64,000 nucleotides of DNA from Rhodamnia argentea (lineage: Eukaryota; Streptophyta; Magnoliopsida; Myrtales; Myrtaceae): assembly GCF_020921035.1 (NCBI RefSeq), contig NC_063157.1:22833015-22897014 (forward strand), given 5' to 3'. A program made the position numbers and the translations under genes. Shown here one piece after another: positions 23,655 to 36,600 of the stretch. Positions within the stretch are counted from its first letter, which is position 1, and each line of letters begins with the position of its first letter. The notes beneath the pieces were generated by a model. The model saw nothing but the letters and a program-made list of their open reading frames with translations. It was not told the DNA's origin and did not search any database.

Positions 23655-24184
23655 TGTTAGAAATAATAAAATTAATTTTTCTGTTGAAAATGAAATGTTG
23701 AACTTTGCTCTTACACAAATTACGGTGGTGGTATGTGCGGTGCAATTAAAGGAGTCTACGTACAAAACTTGAATTTTCCTTCGTCATTTTTTCACTTTTC
23801 AAACTTGTCTTATCTTTAAGACCCTTAAGATAATGCATGAAGCAATGTAGAAGTTTTGTTAAAGAATAAGGGACTCATGCTTTGCAACTTGAGCTTATTG
23901 AATTCCGATTGAAATTTTTCTGTTCAAGTTAGCAAGATCTCTTGAGAGTGGTGAACTTATTCTATAAATATCTAAGATAGTTTTTGTTTGTAGAGTAGTA
24001 TATATAACGAGAGGCAGTGTTGAGATAGAGAGAGTTAAGCTTGTCGCAAAAAGTTTCATTGTGCTTTGTGAAGCACGCCATTATATACTAAACACTTTTC
24101 TATCTTGTGTGTTGTGCTTATTGGTCTCCTTTCATTCATCTCCTTCTTTGTTGTGTTTCACATAGGAGCTTTTGCAAACCAACA
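23655..24184 (+). repeat. Copia LTR, plus orientation
   Basis: Begins TGTTAGAAATAAT and ends CAAACCAACA, the usual TG...CA termini. It follows degraded pol and a short purine tract. It is slightly longer than the inverted copy because of internal length differences. Confidence 0.8.
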
Positions 24185-26026
24185 CCGTAGCGCTTTGGTG
24201 ACATGGAAACGGGATGGAGTATGTTTGGCTATACTGCTAATTTTTGCTTGAGTCATTCATTTTTGCTTAGATGATGTTGGAACAGAGGCAACTGCAATGC
24301 AGACTGGTCATGTTTGTTTTGTATGTTGTCAACTCTTTTCTTGGTGTGTTGTAGCCTCAATCGTTCTGCTTGTTGACACTGGTTTTCTCTTCCGATGTTC
24401 AATCTGCCTTTTGATACTTGCTGCTAACCGAAAATGAATCTGTTGTTGAGAAGTGCCGATTCGATCATGTTGGTAAGGATAATCCCATTAGAGCACATAG
24501 TTGTGCAGTTCTTGAGCTTCAAGGTGTTCTCTTCTGGTTTCTCTTTTGCAGCCTGTGTAGCCGGCCCTCACAAGGAATTTTCTTGGGTGATCAGCGAATT
24601 GCGTTTTACCACAATCCCAGTTGTTATTGAAGTCGATTTAGAAATTACTTGGAGTATGGAGACAGAATAATGTACATTCGCGCGACATAGGAAATGCTAT
24701 ACAATTGATGAGGAGACACTTCATATAGCCCCAACCTTTGGCTATTACCCTGCCGAATCTTCTTTTCAGTATTGTGGTAGCATCTGGATGCGCGAATGTC
24801 CTGCGCCAGAGGCGAGCCGATCAGATTATCCACAACTTCTGGTGCGATGCCAGGCAGCTATGAGCAGTGGAAAGATACTGTTGTTGGATGAGTGATTCTA
24901 CTACTATTCGTTTTTATTTAAATCCTACTACTATTCACAGGATGTCTTTACTCAAAACTTTCTCATTCTCTGAGGGCAACTTAAAATAACTTCATACATC
25001 GTACTTTCGGACCTAGAAAAGCAAGATAGGATAGACCAAAAAAAAGAAAACCTGGTGCGCAAATGCCGTACCGAACTTTGTACTATCAAATTTTTCGGGG
25101 GACTTCTTTTGAAGGTTCAGGCTTTTCTTAAACTTTCACCTTAAGGGTTTGATTTCACGGCCTATAATTTGGACGGACGTGTAATTTGATTTTGCTGCGC
25201 CGACCCAATTGACACCCGTCTTCGATAGAGAGCAAGAGCAGGATTTTGTTTTTGGGTTAATGATGAATTGAGAGTACAGCCAAAATCTCATCAGAAGGCA
25301 GTGCTTATTACTCTCGGGTGAGTATGATCCGATCTCCAAGACCGGCCCATATATCTAATGATCGAAAGTAACTGTGATTTTCCACATAAACAATGATCAT
25401 ACACGCAAGTACACAAAAAAAAATCTAACACAACAAACTGATGGATCTCCGTGTGCACATTTAGTTTTCTCCGTTCAATTATTGAAGGATGGGGAATACT
25501 TAGATAGTTACAAATACAAGCTAAAGAATTTGCAATTTGGGACTGTACCCGTATCACTCTACTCTGTCGCTCCTTCCTGGCTCAAGAAAAGATGCTATAG
25601 CTTTGTAACAAACAGATTGCACCTTAAAAATAGAAAGGAAAAAACAGAAAAATGAGTCCAAAATACCAAAACACTACAAAAATGTTCACTAGAAACTTTA
25701 TATTGTCACAACAATACAATTGCAAGAGATTTTTTGTGTGGCAAGCACCAATCCCTGCAATGAAAAGCCAAAAACATAAGAACGACAAAAGTAATTTGCA
25801 TGAGAAAATTGAAATGAACAAGGAAAGCAGATATTCACCACAATAATCAAGTTAGCATGACACTTGTTAACGCGGTTGAACCTTTCGGTAAATCGTTTTA
25901 AAATGAATTCCTGCATTTGTCGATGTCCTGGACTGACATTAAAAGTCTGACGACGTAAGAGACAGTACTGAATACAGCCACCAATATGTCGGGAAAAGGG
26001 AATAATTACTCTAACCTAGTATGAGA
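24185..26026. other. Intergenic, Copia relic to EF-hand gene 3' end
   Basis: Includes overlapping open stretches of 70-90 codons (24418-24670, 25374-25655) without family signatures. The last 200-400 bases before 26027 are probably the 3' UTR of the minus-strand EF-hand gene. I see no other gene. Confidence 0.6.
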
Positions 26027-29000
26027 TCAGCGGAACTCGTCATGGTAATCATACTCATCTTCATCATCATTGAAAACGGCACTGTAAAATACATAGGGGC
26101 TGTCAATCATCTCCGTCAATGTTAGACGCCCATCCTTGTCATTATCCGCCTGCATTAACAAGTAACTAGCATCAACCAGAGAAACACTCCACAAGGGAAA
26201 AAGGAAGCCAATTTAGTGAATTATGCCAGCAAGCTCAATCAATGAAACAGTATCGTCATACTTTAACGGTAATACATGAGCGCTTCCCAAATCAAGAAAG
26301 GACAGATTAAGACATCCGATAATTCCAGTCAAAAGAGCAAATACTTTCATGAAGTCACTCCCTGGAAGATACGATCCTGGTATCAGCCAGGTTTGGGAGT
26401 CTGTACAAGATTAGAGTAGGTATTTTCCACGTTCTTACATAAACAGGGCCACTGTAACTTCATAAATGAACACAAGATGAATATCTGAAAAAAAGTGTAT
26501 TGTGCTAGAGGAATAAACATCGAGGCACTACCCAATTGTCAGCTGTTCATGCTTCCAAAGTTGGACATTGCCGATCAAGAGATTCGGACACAGCTTAATA
26601 TACAAGTTAGTTGTAAAGGATGATATAGAAACATTATCCCCATCAACTCCTCTTTCCAGTTTTCTGTTTGGTATTGGAAAAGAATATGAGACTCAAGCTA
26701 TGAGTTTTCTTAATTTCAGACGCATGTGACACGGACCGAAAGTTTCGTGTCCCAAATAGGCAAGTTCTCCCATGCTCGTGTACCCTTGTGAGTGGAGCTT
26801 GTGGTGTTATCATGGTGAGAGAGCATGTAATGTGGAAGATGCAACAGGTTCGTGGGAGTAGCGTTAGGGTGATTTGCACTAGGAGTCATAGGATAGAAAG
26901 AATATTATCTCTAGGAATTTTGAAGGAGGGGTTAACTTCCTGTGTACAAATTGGTGGGGAGCTGATGCTGCTCTCCCGATGAGGCCATGGCAGGCCGAAA
27001 CTAGTTGTTGTGCCTAAAATCTTGCGTGTCTTGCTTGATGGACTGGATGCCCGAGCTAAGCTGACTGTGGTACCATCCGATACAAAAATGTTCACCGTAA
27101 TGTTTTTAAGAACAACTACAGAAGAAAGGCTGGCCTGGCTTGGCTCGGCTCGCTGGGCATTGCACGGGCTAATTCCGCGGCTATATCTGTTGGCCCATCA
27201 CATGCATATTTTTTAAGCACTGGATGACTTAAAACAATGGAAGTATTTTAAGGATGTAGAGACTCCATGGAGACCGATTGTCTCAAGTAAGGCTAGTCCA
27301 TTGATTGCCATAAAATGTGATAACCAGTATAAAAAATCCTACAAAAATTACTATTGTGACCCATGATCGAGTAGCAAATTCCAACTACCTACTCCACACA
27401 AGCAAACAAATGTGAGTCCAATTCAAGAAATCCTTTTCACTCGAGAATACCTGTGACAAGATGTAATTTGCTTGTTGTTTGGCATAATAACGCTCCGAAG
27501 GGTGAAGCTTTCCAATGACAGGTAGCAGTTCTACATCCGTCAAGTATCTGCAAAGGTAAATTTAAGCCAATAAGACAACAGTTTCTCGGAAGCAGGATCA
27601 AGTTGACAATGGAACAAGGAAATATGTGGAGGAAAATGAGTACCCATCACCATCTTTGTCGAGCTGATTAAACAGTACTCTGGCAGGAGCCTCCATTGAA
27701 TCATCAGAATTATGTGATGAATTATGGCTTTCCTCATCATAGTTTCTTACCAAGTCAAAAAGCCCACGAAAGAACTCATTAAAGTTGACCTTCCCATCTT
27801 TATCGGAATCTCTTTCCCTGGGAGGAAGAGCAAATTGTAAAATCAGCCTAATAATGGTCACAAGCTTACAGTCAAAGCCACAGACAGGTGTGAGAGAACA
27901 TGGTTAACACTACCTTTTGGAAATAAATGTGCATTACATATATGATAACAACATCGAGTGTGAGAAACGGTCTTTGTGATAACTTGATAAGGTGATCCAG
28001 ACAAGGGGTAATTGACTACTCGATCACATTCAAGAAATATAAAAAATTTTGAGGCGGCCCTTTTGCAATTAGTAATTAAGTGCCCATCATTTATTCTAGT
28101 CCTAAAAGGAAAATTTCTACAATTCATCCTTGTACTTTGCTCCCGTCCTTTCAATTTTTTTAATCAAGTCCTACTTACACAAAATATCTACTCAAGTTCC
28201 TCCGGCACAAAATCCAACCAAAATCTAATTAATGTGGCCCTAAGTAGCACCGACACGTGACACGACACGTCATTTCTAAAAAAATAGAGAAATTCCGACA
28301 CGTTGGAGACGTCATACATTAAATAATTATTTTTATTAATACATGATAAATTATTATTTTTATGATTATTTCTATCAAATTAAATTGATTCGAATTCACA
28401 AATAAATAAATAATAAAAAAAGAGCCTAGAATGAAAATGTTAACTTAAGTACATCTATCTTTTATAGATTTACATTTTGACCCATAATTTATTGAAAATA
28501 TTTAAAATTGACCTTGTGTGTGTCGAAATGGCGTGTCCTGGACTCGCGTGTTATTGGTGTGTCCGGAGCGTTGACCACGCGTCGGATGTCCGACACCAGT
28601 TGGCCATGTGATGGTCGCATGTCGATATCTGACACGCGTTCGACACCGACGTGCAGGCCCTCGGAGAGTGTTCGTGCTTTCTAGATGTGGTTGTCGGGGG
28701 AAGCAAGAGGGTGACGTGAATTAAACATTGGCTACGTGGACACCTACCGTGACTCTGGTAATGAATAGATTGTTTCTGCTTCCACTGATTCACTATCCGC
28801 TTTGTGTGTCTACATAGGCGATATTTAACCCACGCCACAACATCTTTTGACAACACGTCATTCGAACAAATTTTGTATTTGAAGAACTTAATTAGACATT
28901 TTGTATTAGAACAAGAGCTCAACTAAAAAGTTGAAATGACATGGATCTGATTCGAGAGTAGTGAAAGTAACAAGGAAAGAAAATGCAAAATTTCCAAACT

Positions 29001-31739
29001 AGATCTACATGAGAAGAAGCATGTCCCGGAATGAGAAAGATATGTCACATGCACAATTAGAGAACCATTACTTTGGCTAAAACGTACCAAAGGATCAGAA
29101 ATCCATGGTGATGCATGTATGCTAAAATCTTTTCGTATAAGATTGTGCTTGTCGGGATGGCAATAAATGTTACATTTCCTAGAATAATATCTGTTTTAAC
29201 ATTGACAAAAGTAAGACTATGCGCAAACGTGAGCTCGAGGCCACATTAAATCATCTCCATCCAGAATTTATCCTTCTTACATTACAGAACTAACTTTGTA
29301 GTGACATTAAGTTCGGCAACCACATGAAAACAGTAAACAGAACACTCAAAAGATACATTCGAGAGAATCAAATAGAGTAAGAATACTTGAAAGAAAAATG
29401 AAATGTGTCATTTAGGAATTAACGTCACCTTACTTCCTCCTTGCATAACCACTGAAGAAGCTTTGAATTTTTGCTGTCAGCTGGGTGGAGAAAGCTGTAA
29501 TTATCAAAATGTGCATAGAGTTAACTCATCTCCTAATGTAAATTGAAATCATGCTGTTTCATAGCTTACTCATTAAACTCCGTAATATTGAGTAGGCCAT
29601 CTCCATCTGCATCCGATGCATTAAAATGCTCCCCTTTCCACCAGCCCATATTAAAAGCAAAGGAATCATTATCTGCAAGGCAGCACTGAACAAGTTGTCA
29701 CACTTGAATAAACATAACGAAAGCAAAGTTGAAGGCCCAGTTTCTACAGAAAGATCTGAAGTTGTGAGCACAGTTCCACGAGAAAGCATTAACAAAAATC
29801 CCATATCCTGTTTCTTTAGTATGAAGCTCAGTAATTTCATTTTAATTTTCTTCACTTATGAAGGCAAGGATGCCTTCAGTATCTCAAAAAGAGGCAAGAG
29901 TAAATTCAGTAGCATGCAAATGTCCTGACTGTCAACAAACCTATAATTCATAGTTTTGGTTACCATACTTACTAATTCCTACCGAGTGCTTGTAGTTCTG
30001 TAAGTTAATTTAGGTTTTCCTGCTCAATGATGAAAATATTAGTTTATGAGGCTTTACTCTTTTTCTTCATATATTGATGTGATTCACGTTTTATATATGA
30101 CTGAGCAAAATCATGTTTGAGTTGGAATCCGGAAGAAATACAATTATATTCATCTAAAGCAGTAGTCTCAGATCAAGATCTTGCAACTAGATAACAAGTA
30201 GAAGCCAAAAAAATAGAACACTGACCTGAACTGTGGACCCAGCTAGGTGGCTCATATTCTGCAAATGAGACATAACCATCTCGGTTCTTGTCGTGAAGCT
30301 CCATCTCTCTCTGAGTCCTATGCATGACCTCACTCTGGGCCTGCTGCAAGTTCCACTCCGTCAATTCATGCTCAGTCACAAACCCATCTGCTGGATCCAC
30401 ATCAATCTTTGGAAATAGCAAAACCAGCCTATTCACCAAGTTAACATTCCCACAACCTCAGACCAAATAGAGATCACAAATATCACATGCATGCATGCTC
30501 GTCTAAGATGATCTTAGATGCCACAAATGTGTGAAGCAAACAGTCTTGACAAATATTATTAAGAGAAGAGTCGCACCAACCAGGAAAAAAGTACAGGGAG
30601 ACAAAGAGGAAGGTAAAGAAGATGGTAGGATGGGTGAAGAAGAAGCATCCCTTCAACGATAGGACATGAAAGTAAATACTAAGGACCTTCGTTACCTGAA
30701 ACTCTCAAAGCCTGGTTGCTACGGATTGTCAGTAAATAACCAGTTCTACAGCTTCACGGCCATAGCAAAAGCAGGAACATCCACTCACTGAAGCCTTTGC
30801 GGTGTCTCTTTTGCACCAATTTCAGAGTCTCTAATAAATGTTTGTAAGACTGGGCATCACCAACAACCATCCACACTCATGCCCTTTTCTTCTGATAACG
30901 GAACAAACGACCATATCCTCTACTTTTCTTAATGAATTGAACAGCTATCCCCTAGGAGCAAAAACCACTAAGAGCCCAACCACGAATCTTGTTACGCTAT
31001 TCCCCTCTATACCAATCCCATCCATGAACTACCATTAAGCATCAAAGCATAAGTTTAAAGCACCGAAGTTGTCAGTCTCTTAAATCCACAAAACACTCGC
31101 AAAGAAACAGTTCAATTCACTATGCTTCATACACTAACATAACACTGCACCTCTAATCAACTAGACGCCATAATTCTAATCATCATCATCATCATCATCT
31201 CAGCATAACCCACGATTGCACGAGCATTGCAACAAAAAATGAAGGCAGAACTTGCAGTCCACCTGCCTGTGGAACATATACTTTTCATAGAGCGTATTTA
31301 AAGTAAAATGGCAATGAAAGTGACGCGAACTTCAAAAAAGACAAAAAAAAAAAAAAAACAGCACCGACCTATTGGTGACATTGAACCTCTCCTCGTCATT
31401 CAAGTAATCCTCGGCGTCCATGAAATCCTCCCACTCCGGCTGCGACTCCTCCCCCGGCGCGTGCTCCGCGGCGTGCACGACCTCCGGGTGCGCGTTCTCG
31501 AAGTACTCCCTCTCCCACTGCTTGTCCTCCCGGTGCCGCTCGAGCTCCGCCACGAGCGGATCGAACGGGACCGGCTCGTGGTGGTGGTGGTGGGCCGGGG
31601 CCTTGAAGGTGAAGTTGGACCGGAGCTTCAGGCGGAGGTGGCTGCGGCCATGGGCGGAGGGGGACCTCGGGGAGCGAGATACGAGGAAGAGGAGGAGGAG
31701 GGCGACTGCAATGTAGATGATGACGGAGAGTTTGCCCAT
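26027..31739 (-). CDS. Calumenin/reticulocalbin-like multi-EF-hand protein
   Basis: Calcium-binding protein predicted in the secretory pathway. Seven minus-strand exons: 31739-31369, 30428-30226, 29672-29570, 29494-29429, 27817-27644, 27547-27451, 26149-26027, all GT-AG with agreeing phases, giving 378 residues. The N-terminus MGKLSVIIYIAVALLLLFLV is a signal anchor or signal peptide. A His-rich patch follows (about residues 50-54). Six EF-hand loops are seen: DVDPADGFVTEHE, DKNRDGYVSFAE, DADGDGLLNITE, DSDKDGKVNFNE, DKDGDGYLTDVE and DNDKDGRLTLTE, all with acidic residues at positions 1 and 12. The protein ends in an acidic YHDEFR-type tail, not a canonical HDEL retention signal. For exon 4 I chose the downstream donor (GTGACG) because it restores the EEVRERD reading. 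Family role: ER or Golgi calcium handling and chaperone-like functions; the plant members are poorly studied. Confidence 0.92.
28240..28660. mobile_element. Divergent relative of the 3987-5503 hAT-like element
   Basis: Lies in an intron of the EF-hand gene. It shares the GACACGACACG words, the TTCTAAAAAAATAGAGAAATT block and the following AT-rich TAAATTATTATTTTTA segment with the left part of the element in the PRMT6 intron. It then has a short right part rich in GTCCGACAC and GACACGCGTT words, without the tandem array. I could not find matching terminal repeats or target duplication, so the limits are approximate. Confidence 0.6.
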
Positions 31740-33637
31740 CTAAGGGAATGCGCGGACCATGCAGGGAGATTGGAGATTGGCGATCGGAGGGAGGGAGGGT
31801 GGTGAGGGTTTTGGATCTGGAGAATTTGCAGAGATGGTTAGAAAGAGACGAGGTGTTTGACGAAATGGTGGACTGAGGTTGATGGATTTCCCCTGGGAAA
31901 GTGTGCGATTGCGCGTTTCTGGAGGTTTTGCTGGAGATCGTCACTCGCTCCGGAGACACACGGAGACAGAGATCTGAAATTTTTTGTCTATCCTTTTTTT
32001 TTTGTCTATTCTTTATTTCAATTTAGTTGTGTCGTATCATATGATGCACATCTTATAAAATTAAAAAAAAATCAATAAATTTAGTTTGCTTTCTCGAAGA
32101 AATATTTGACACAAACTTACATTAGTTTTTATCATAGAATTGGATTTATTTTTAATGGGATTATGCTTCTTCTTTTTTTGGCGCAATCGAGCAATTGTTT
32201 CATTTGCATTTCTTCTCGTGCGAGGCGCGTGGCTTTTGGAGTGTCGGGTTAACACGCATCGGTGCGTGCTAACGACCGCTCGATTGGAGGTGATTGGGAG
32301 TACTAATGACGTGCGTGAATCGGATGTACATACGATAACCAAACACACAAGCAATAGTCACATTGGAAGGCTCCGTGCGAAGATTCGAAACTCGAGGATG
32401 CTGCCTACTTAGTACTCTCGAGACATTGGTGGAAAATGTACATGTTGCGCGCAACACTTGCTCTTTCGATTTGTGACCGGAGCTTATGCCAATAGTTGGC
32501 ATCTCCATTAAGCCTACTGCACACTTCTTATTTTGTTAGGTATGTTCGATGCCAATTAACTTATTTTGGCTTCAGTTGGGAAAATTCCCGAGGGATTTTG
32601 GGTAAATACAAATATCGTTTGACAAATTTCTTTAAGAGTTTTGGGAAGATACGATTGTATTTTTGAGGTCTTTTAACTCGAGGCGGGTTCGGAAGCGTTT
32701 GAGTGTTTTTGGCATGCGCATACATTTTTTTCCTTTCAACTTTGTCCCCGCTATACTTTCATAATTCTATAAATGTCCCTACTTCATGCTACATCACTAG
32801 TGAGAGTTCAAGCCATCGGCAACATAGATTTAGCGGCCGACCAACCTTACCCGAGGTTGTTTAGGTCACCCGAACCTACACAAAGTGGCCGGTGCCAAAT
32901 CTGGCTCGTCGATTGTTGAGTCCTTCATTGGTTTTGAGTTTTTTTACTTAATAAAAAAAGTGTTTTACAAAATATGATTTTCCAAATACCATTGAAACGA
33001 AAGTTATTTTCCAATATGCTTTTTAAATTACAATTTCTCAAAATAGTACTTGTATTTTGGAAAATCTCTTCAATCTAAAGATCGAGTTTTTTAAATTATT
33101 ATCCAGATTTTATTTTAGACAAAAATATCCAATTCCAGGAAAATGTATACAAGCCTTTATTTTAGATTGCCTTGGTTTGAAAAAAAAAACATCACTTAAT
33201 TAATTCGACTGTGTCTTAACTCGTTTGTGGCAAAGTAAGGTTAAGAATCCTTCATGGTCACATGGACCATGGTCGACACACGAATCCAGCAGCAAAAGCA
33301 AATTCGAGAACGACACTTGCCAAAATGGCCACGTCACTAATCCCCTTCTCTCGACGGTCCATAATCCGCCACGTCACTAACTCCCCACCCAAAGCCTCCA
33401 CCAATCCACCGTGTTCAATTATTCATCGCGAAATGACCGGCAATCACTTCATGAAATACCTAAAATGCCCCTACGTCTCACCTCTTTAATTGCATGTTAA
33501 CCGACTTATTTTGGTCATTTCAGCCTTCTCCTCCTCCGGTCCTTCCCCCGAAGAACCCACCAGTCGGTCCCTCTGTATCGTCTTCTTCGTCTCCGTCTCT
33601 CTCGCTCTGTAATCAGCTGCTGTCTCTATCTGCAACA
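31740..33637. other. Divergent promoter region, EF-hand gene and SDH2
   Basis: About 1.9 kb between two divergent start codons. Bases 31740-31960 are a GC-richer leader of the EF-hand gene; 33500-33637 is the pyrimidine-rich SDH2 leader. The centre is AT-rich and shows no gene. Two ACGT-core direct repeats stand near the SDH2 side. Confidence 0.7.
33328..33380. promoter_or_regulatory. Paired ACGT-core elements upstream of SDH2
   Basis: The 13-base word GCCACGTCACTAA occurs at 33328-33340 and again at 33368-33380, exactly 40 bases apart, about 260-310 bases before the SDH2 start codon. CCACGTCA is a typical bZIP-type ACGT-core site (G/C-box hybrid). Function is inferred, not shown. Confidence 0.5.
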
Positions 33638-36600
33638 ATGGCGACTGGTATCTTGAAGCGAGCAATCCCAATGTCCAGAGTTGCTACGTCCTCGGCGGCC
33701 CGTCTCCTCCTCGCGCGCCACCACGCAAGCGAGACCCAGGCTCAACAGGTCGAGCCCAAGGCCAAGTCCACCGCCAATCTCAAGACCTTTTCGATCTACC
33801 GGTGGACCCCGGACAACCCCTCGAAGCCGGAGCTCCAAGACTACCAGATCGACCTCAAGGAGTGCGGTCCCATGGTCCTCGACGCCCTCATCAAGATCAA
33901 GAACGAGATCGACCCGTCCCTCACCTTCCGACGGTCCTGCCGCGAGGGAATCTGCGGGTCCTGCGCTATGAACATTGACGGCTGCAACGGTCTCGCCTGC
34001 CTCACCAAGATCCCGGACGGGGGCGCCTCGACGATCACGCCGTTGCCGCACATGTTCGTGATCAAGGACCTGGTCGTGGACATGACCAACTTCTACAATC
34101 AGTACAAGAGCATTGAGCCGTGGCTGAAGCGGAAGACGTCGCCGCCGACACCAGGGAAGGAGATTCCGCAGAGCAAGAAGGATAGGGCGAAGCTGGACGG
34201 GATGTACGAGTGCATATTGTGCGCTTGCTGTAGCACGTCTTGCCCCAGTTACTGGTGGAACCCTGAGTCTTACTTGGGACCAGCTGCCTTGCTTCACGCC
34301 AATAGGTATATTGCTTTTCAGCTAGATTTAAATCGATTGGGTTAGATTTGGGTTCTTTGTTTCGGCTTTGTTGCTTTCATTTTTGATGCTGACAACGAAT
34401 TGGTGAGGCTGGTTGATCTTTGGTTGCATGATGCTTAGTGATTCAGTTAATTATTTACTATGCTGGGGCTTTGTGTTGTTCTTTTTTCCTGAAGCTGGTT
34501 GATCTTTGTTTGCACGGTGCTTAGTGATTCAGTTAATTATTTACTATGCTGGGGCTTTGTGTTGTTCTTTTTTCCTTTATCAGTTTACTCTGTGGTGTAA
34601 TTTTAGTGCATCTATGAAAGAATTTTGCTGTTTTTTGGGTGGGAAATTAATGATATTTTTTAATTCGGTGCTCGCTCTGAGCTTGAGAGAGCATGTTGTA
34701 ACGAGAGAGGATTGCGATTGGTGAGTGTGATCAGCCTGGCACTTATGTTTAACTGAAAATTTGCAACTTCAAATGTAGTTTTTGTTAAAGAGTTTGCACT
34801 CAGTTTTTCCCTCAAAGAAGGGAATGAAATGATGCTTGAATGCTAGAGTAGATATTGTGCAATAGGAGTTTCCTTTCCCATGATCATTTGAACTATTACA
34901 TTTTCTTAAGCAGAGCTTATTTGCAGAATTGTAGTATTTATTCTTCAAGAGGAATTCTTCTTTTGACCTTTGGATGAAAATAAGATTCAAGAGCACTATA
35001 CTATTCCTTTAAAGTCTCTTATGTTCTGAATGCTTGGAACTTTTTTCCTCTTGAACATTACTATCCTTTTGAGTTCGAGAAGCCGGAAATAGAGTTTTTG
35101 TTGGTCACAATGGCTACTTGTCCTGATGAACTTGCATCATCCAGAGGTAGACATTGACTGGATTGGGATCAAGTTTGTCTGCAAAGACTCTGTCTTCAGT
35201 TTTCATTTTCTGTCTTGAATTTTCTTTTCTCTTGTATCTTGGTTGAACTTCTATGTCATTTTATAAGGGTAAGCTGCATCTGTCCATCTTCAATTACGCT
35301 CTCAACTTTTTAACTGTGAATGGTTGACACTCATCGACATTCTCAGAGATGAATGTTTAGTGGTTGACCCTGGACTTTAAATTGTATGCATACAGCCCCG
35401 CAACTTACATTTTTTTAAATATATAGGTCCAAAATCTTGCCAGAAAATTATAAAGTTAACCTTGCGATGCCTCCTTGAATATCCCTTCTTTCCCATAAAT
35501 TGCCGCATATTGTCATGTCTCTCAGTTTTTTATGCTGATTGAATGTCTACAGATGGCATTGCCATAGAGGAAACTAAAAGATATTGAAGCTTTCTAAAGT
35601 AAAGCAGAAACACTGCTTAAGGTTTTCTAACTTGGTTACATGTTGGTATGCAAAAGGACTTAGTCGGGGAGGTTTCCCTCCGCAAGCTTTGACACTCTTA
35701 AACAAGGGGCAAGAGGTTGAATCTTTCGTGAATTTAATTTCATTGGGTTCAACTGTAAAATTGGGAGTTTGATGTGGTTTAATTATGTAAATGGAGGGAG
35801 CCATTGTTTATTTACCTTTTCTATACTGGTTATGGCCTCTCGGGGAACTTCATTCAGAATTGAAGGGGTTGAACATGTGGTTGAAAGTACCTAAGTTCTA
35901 AACTAGGAGTGTCATACATGATGGTGCTTGTCATCCTTCTCTTTTATGCTTCAGGAAGTGAGTACCTGCTTCATGAAATATTTTAATCAGGGTTCTATCT
36001 TAAGATCCCTCCATGCTCAGACAGAGTTGTACACACACACTGCATCTGGACTGCATCTGGATGCCACACATGCTAGTTGCATGTACATGTACACAGCATC
36101 TAGCTTTCTCTATGTAGTGATTAGACGCTTTCATGAGAGTAAACAATGTTATATGAACTCTTTCTATCACTGACTAAGTTCTACGATTAATATGAAGCTG
36201 TAAGTTATCAATCTCTCTTCTCACCTTTTCCTGTTTTGCTGGTTTCAGACGGTTTTGTTGATTAATCTTTTTTATACAATACTTCTGTTTCCCTTAGCTT
36301 CATTTGGCGTTCAAGGTTTGATGCTGAAAGTGCAATTTAAGGTTTTACTCTTTGTTCATGATTTCTTGCTGTATGACAGCTTCTTGTTGATGCATTAGAA
36401 AACCTGGAGCTTAATGATTGGCTTCATAGTTTGGTTAGCTGCTGTTTCATATTTAAATAGTTCCGATGTCGGACCTTCGTAGACAAACTTTGCAAATAAG
36501 AAGAGATTACCATGCATCATCTTCCTTTTATGTTGAGATCGCTCTCATTTTTTCTACAGATACATTTGGTATCAACAATTCCTTCATTTTGTTGGTGAAT

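Larger units (their letters stand above)
21881..24184 (+). mobile_element. Broken Ty1/Copia LTR retrotransposon relic with inverted LTR
   Basis: A fossil of a Copia-type element. On the right is a plus-oriented LTR (23655-24184, about 530 bases, TGTTAGAA...CCAACA) preceded by a polypurine-like tract. On the left is a copy of the same LTR in the opposite orientation (21945-22429, about 485 bases), itself preceded by about 64 bases matching the plus-oriented LTR start (21881-21944). Between them (about 22483-23640) are degraded pieces of the pol region: part of reverse transcriptase, then RNase H recognisable from the SDWA and RKSTSGYAF-like words. Gag, protease and integrase are absent. It is clearly broken in many places and old, judging by visible divergence between the LTR copies. 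Confidence 0.85.

Noticed and set aside
31396-31959. 187-codon minus-strand Pro/Arg-rich frame over EF-hand exon 1
   Set aside because: Out-of-frame reading of the real exon, which starts at 31739 in another frame.
33626-34297. 223-codon minus-strand open frame opposite SDH2
   Set aside because: It is the antisense shadow of a GC-rich, strongly conserved SDH2 exon and has no family signature.
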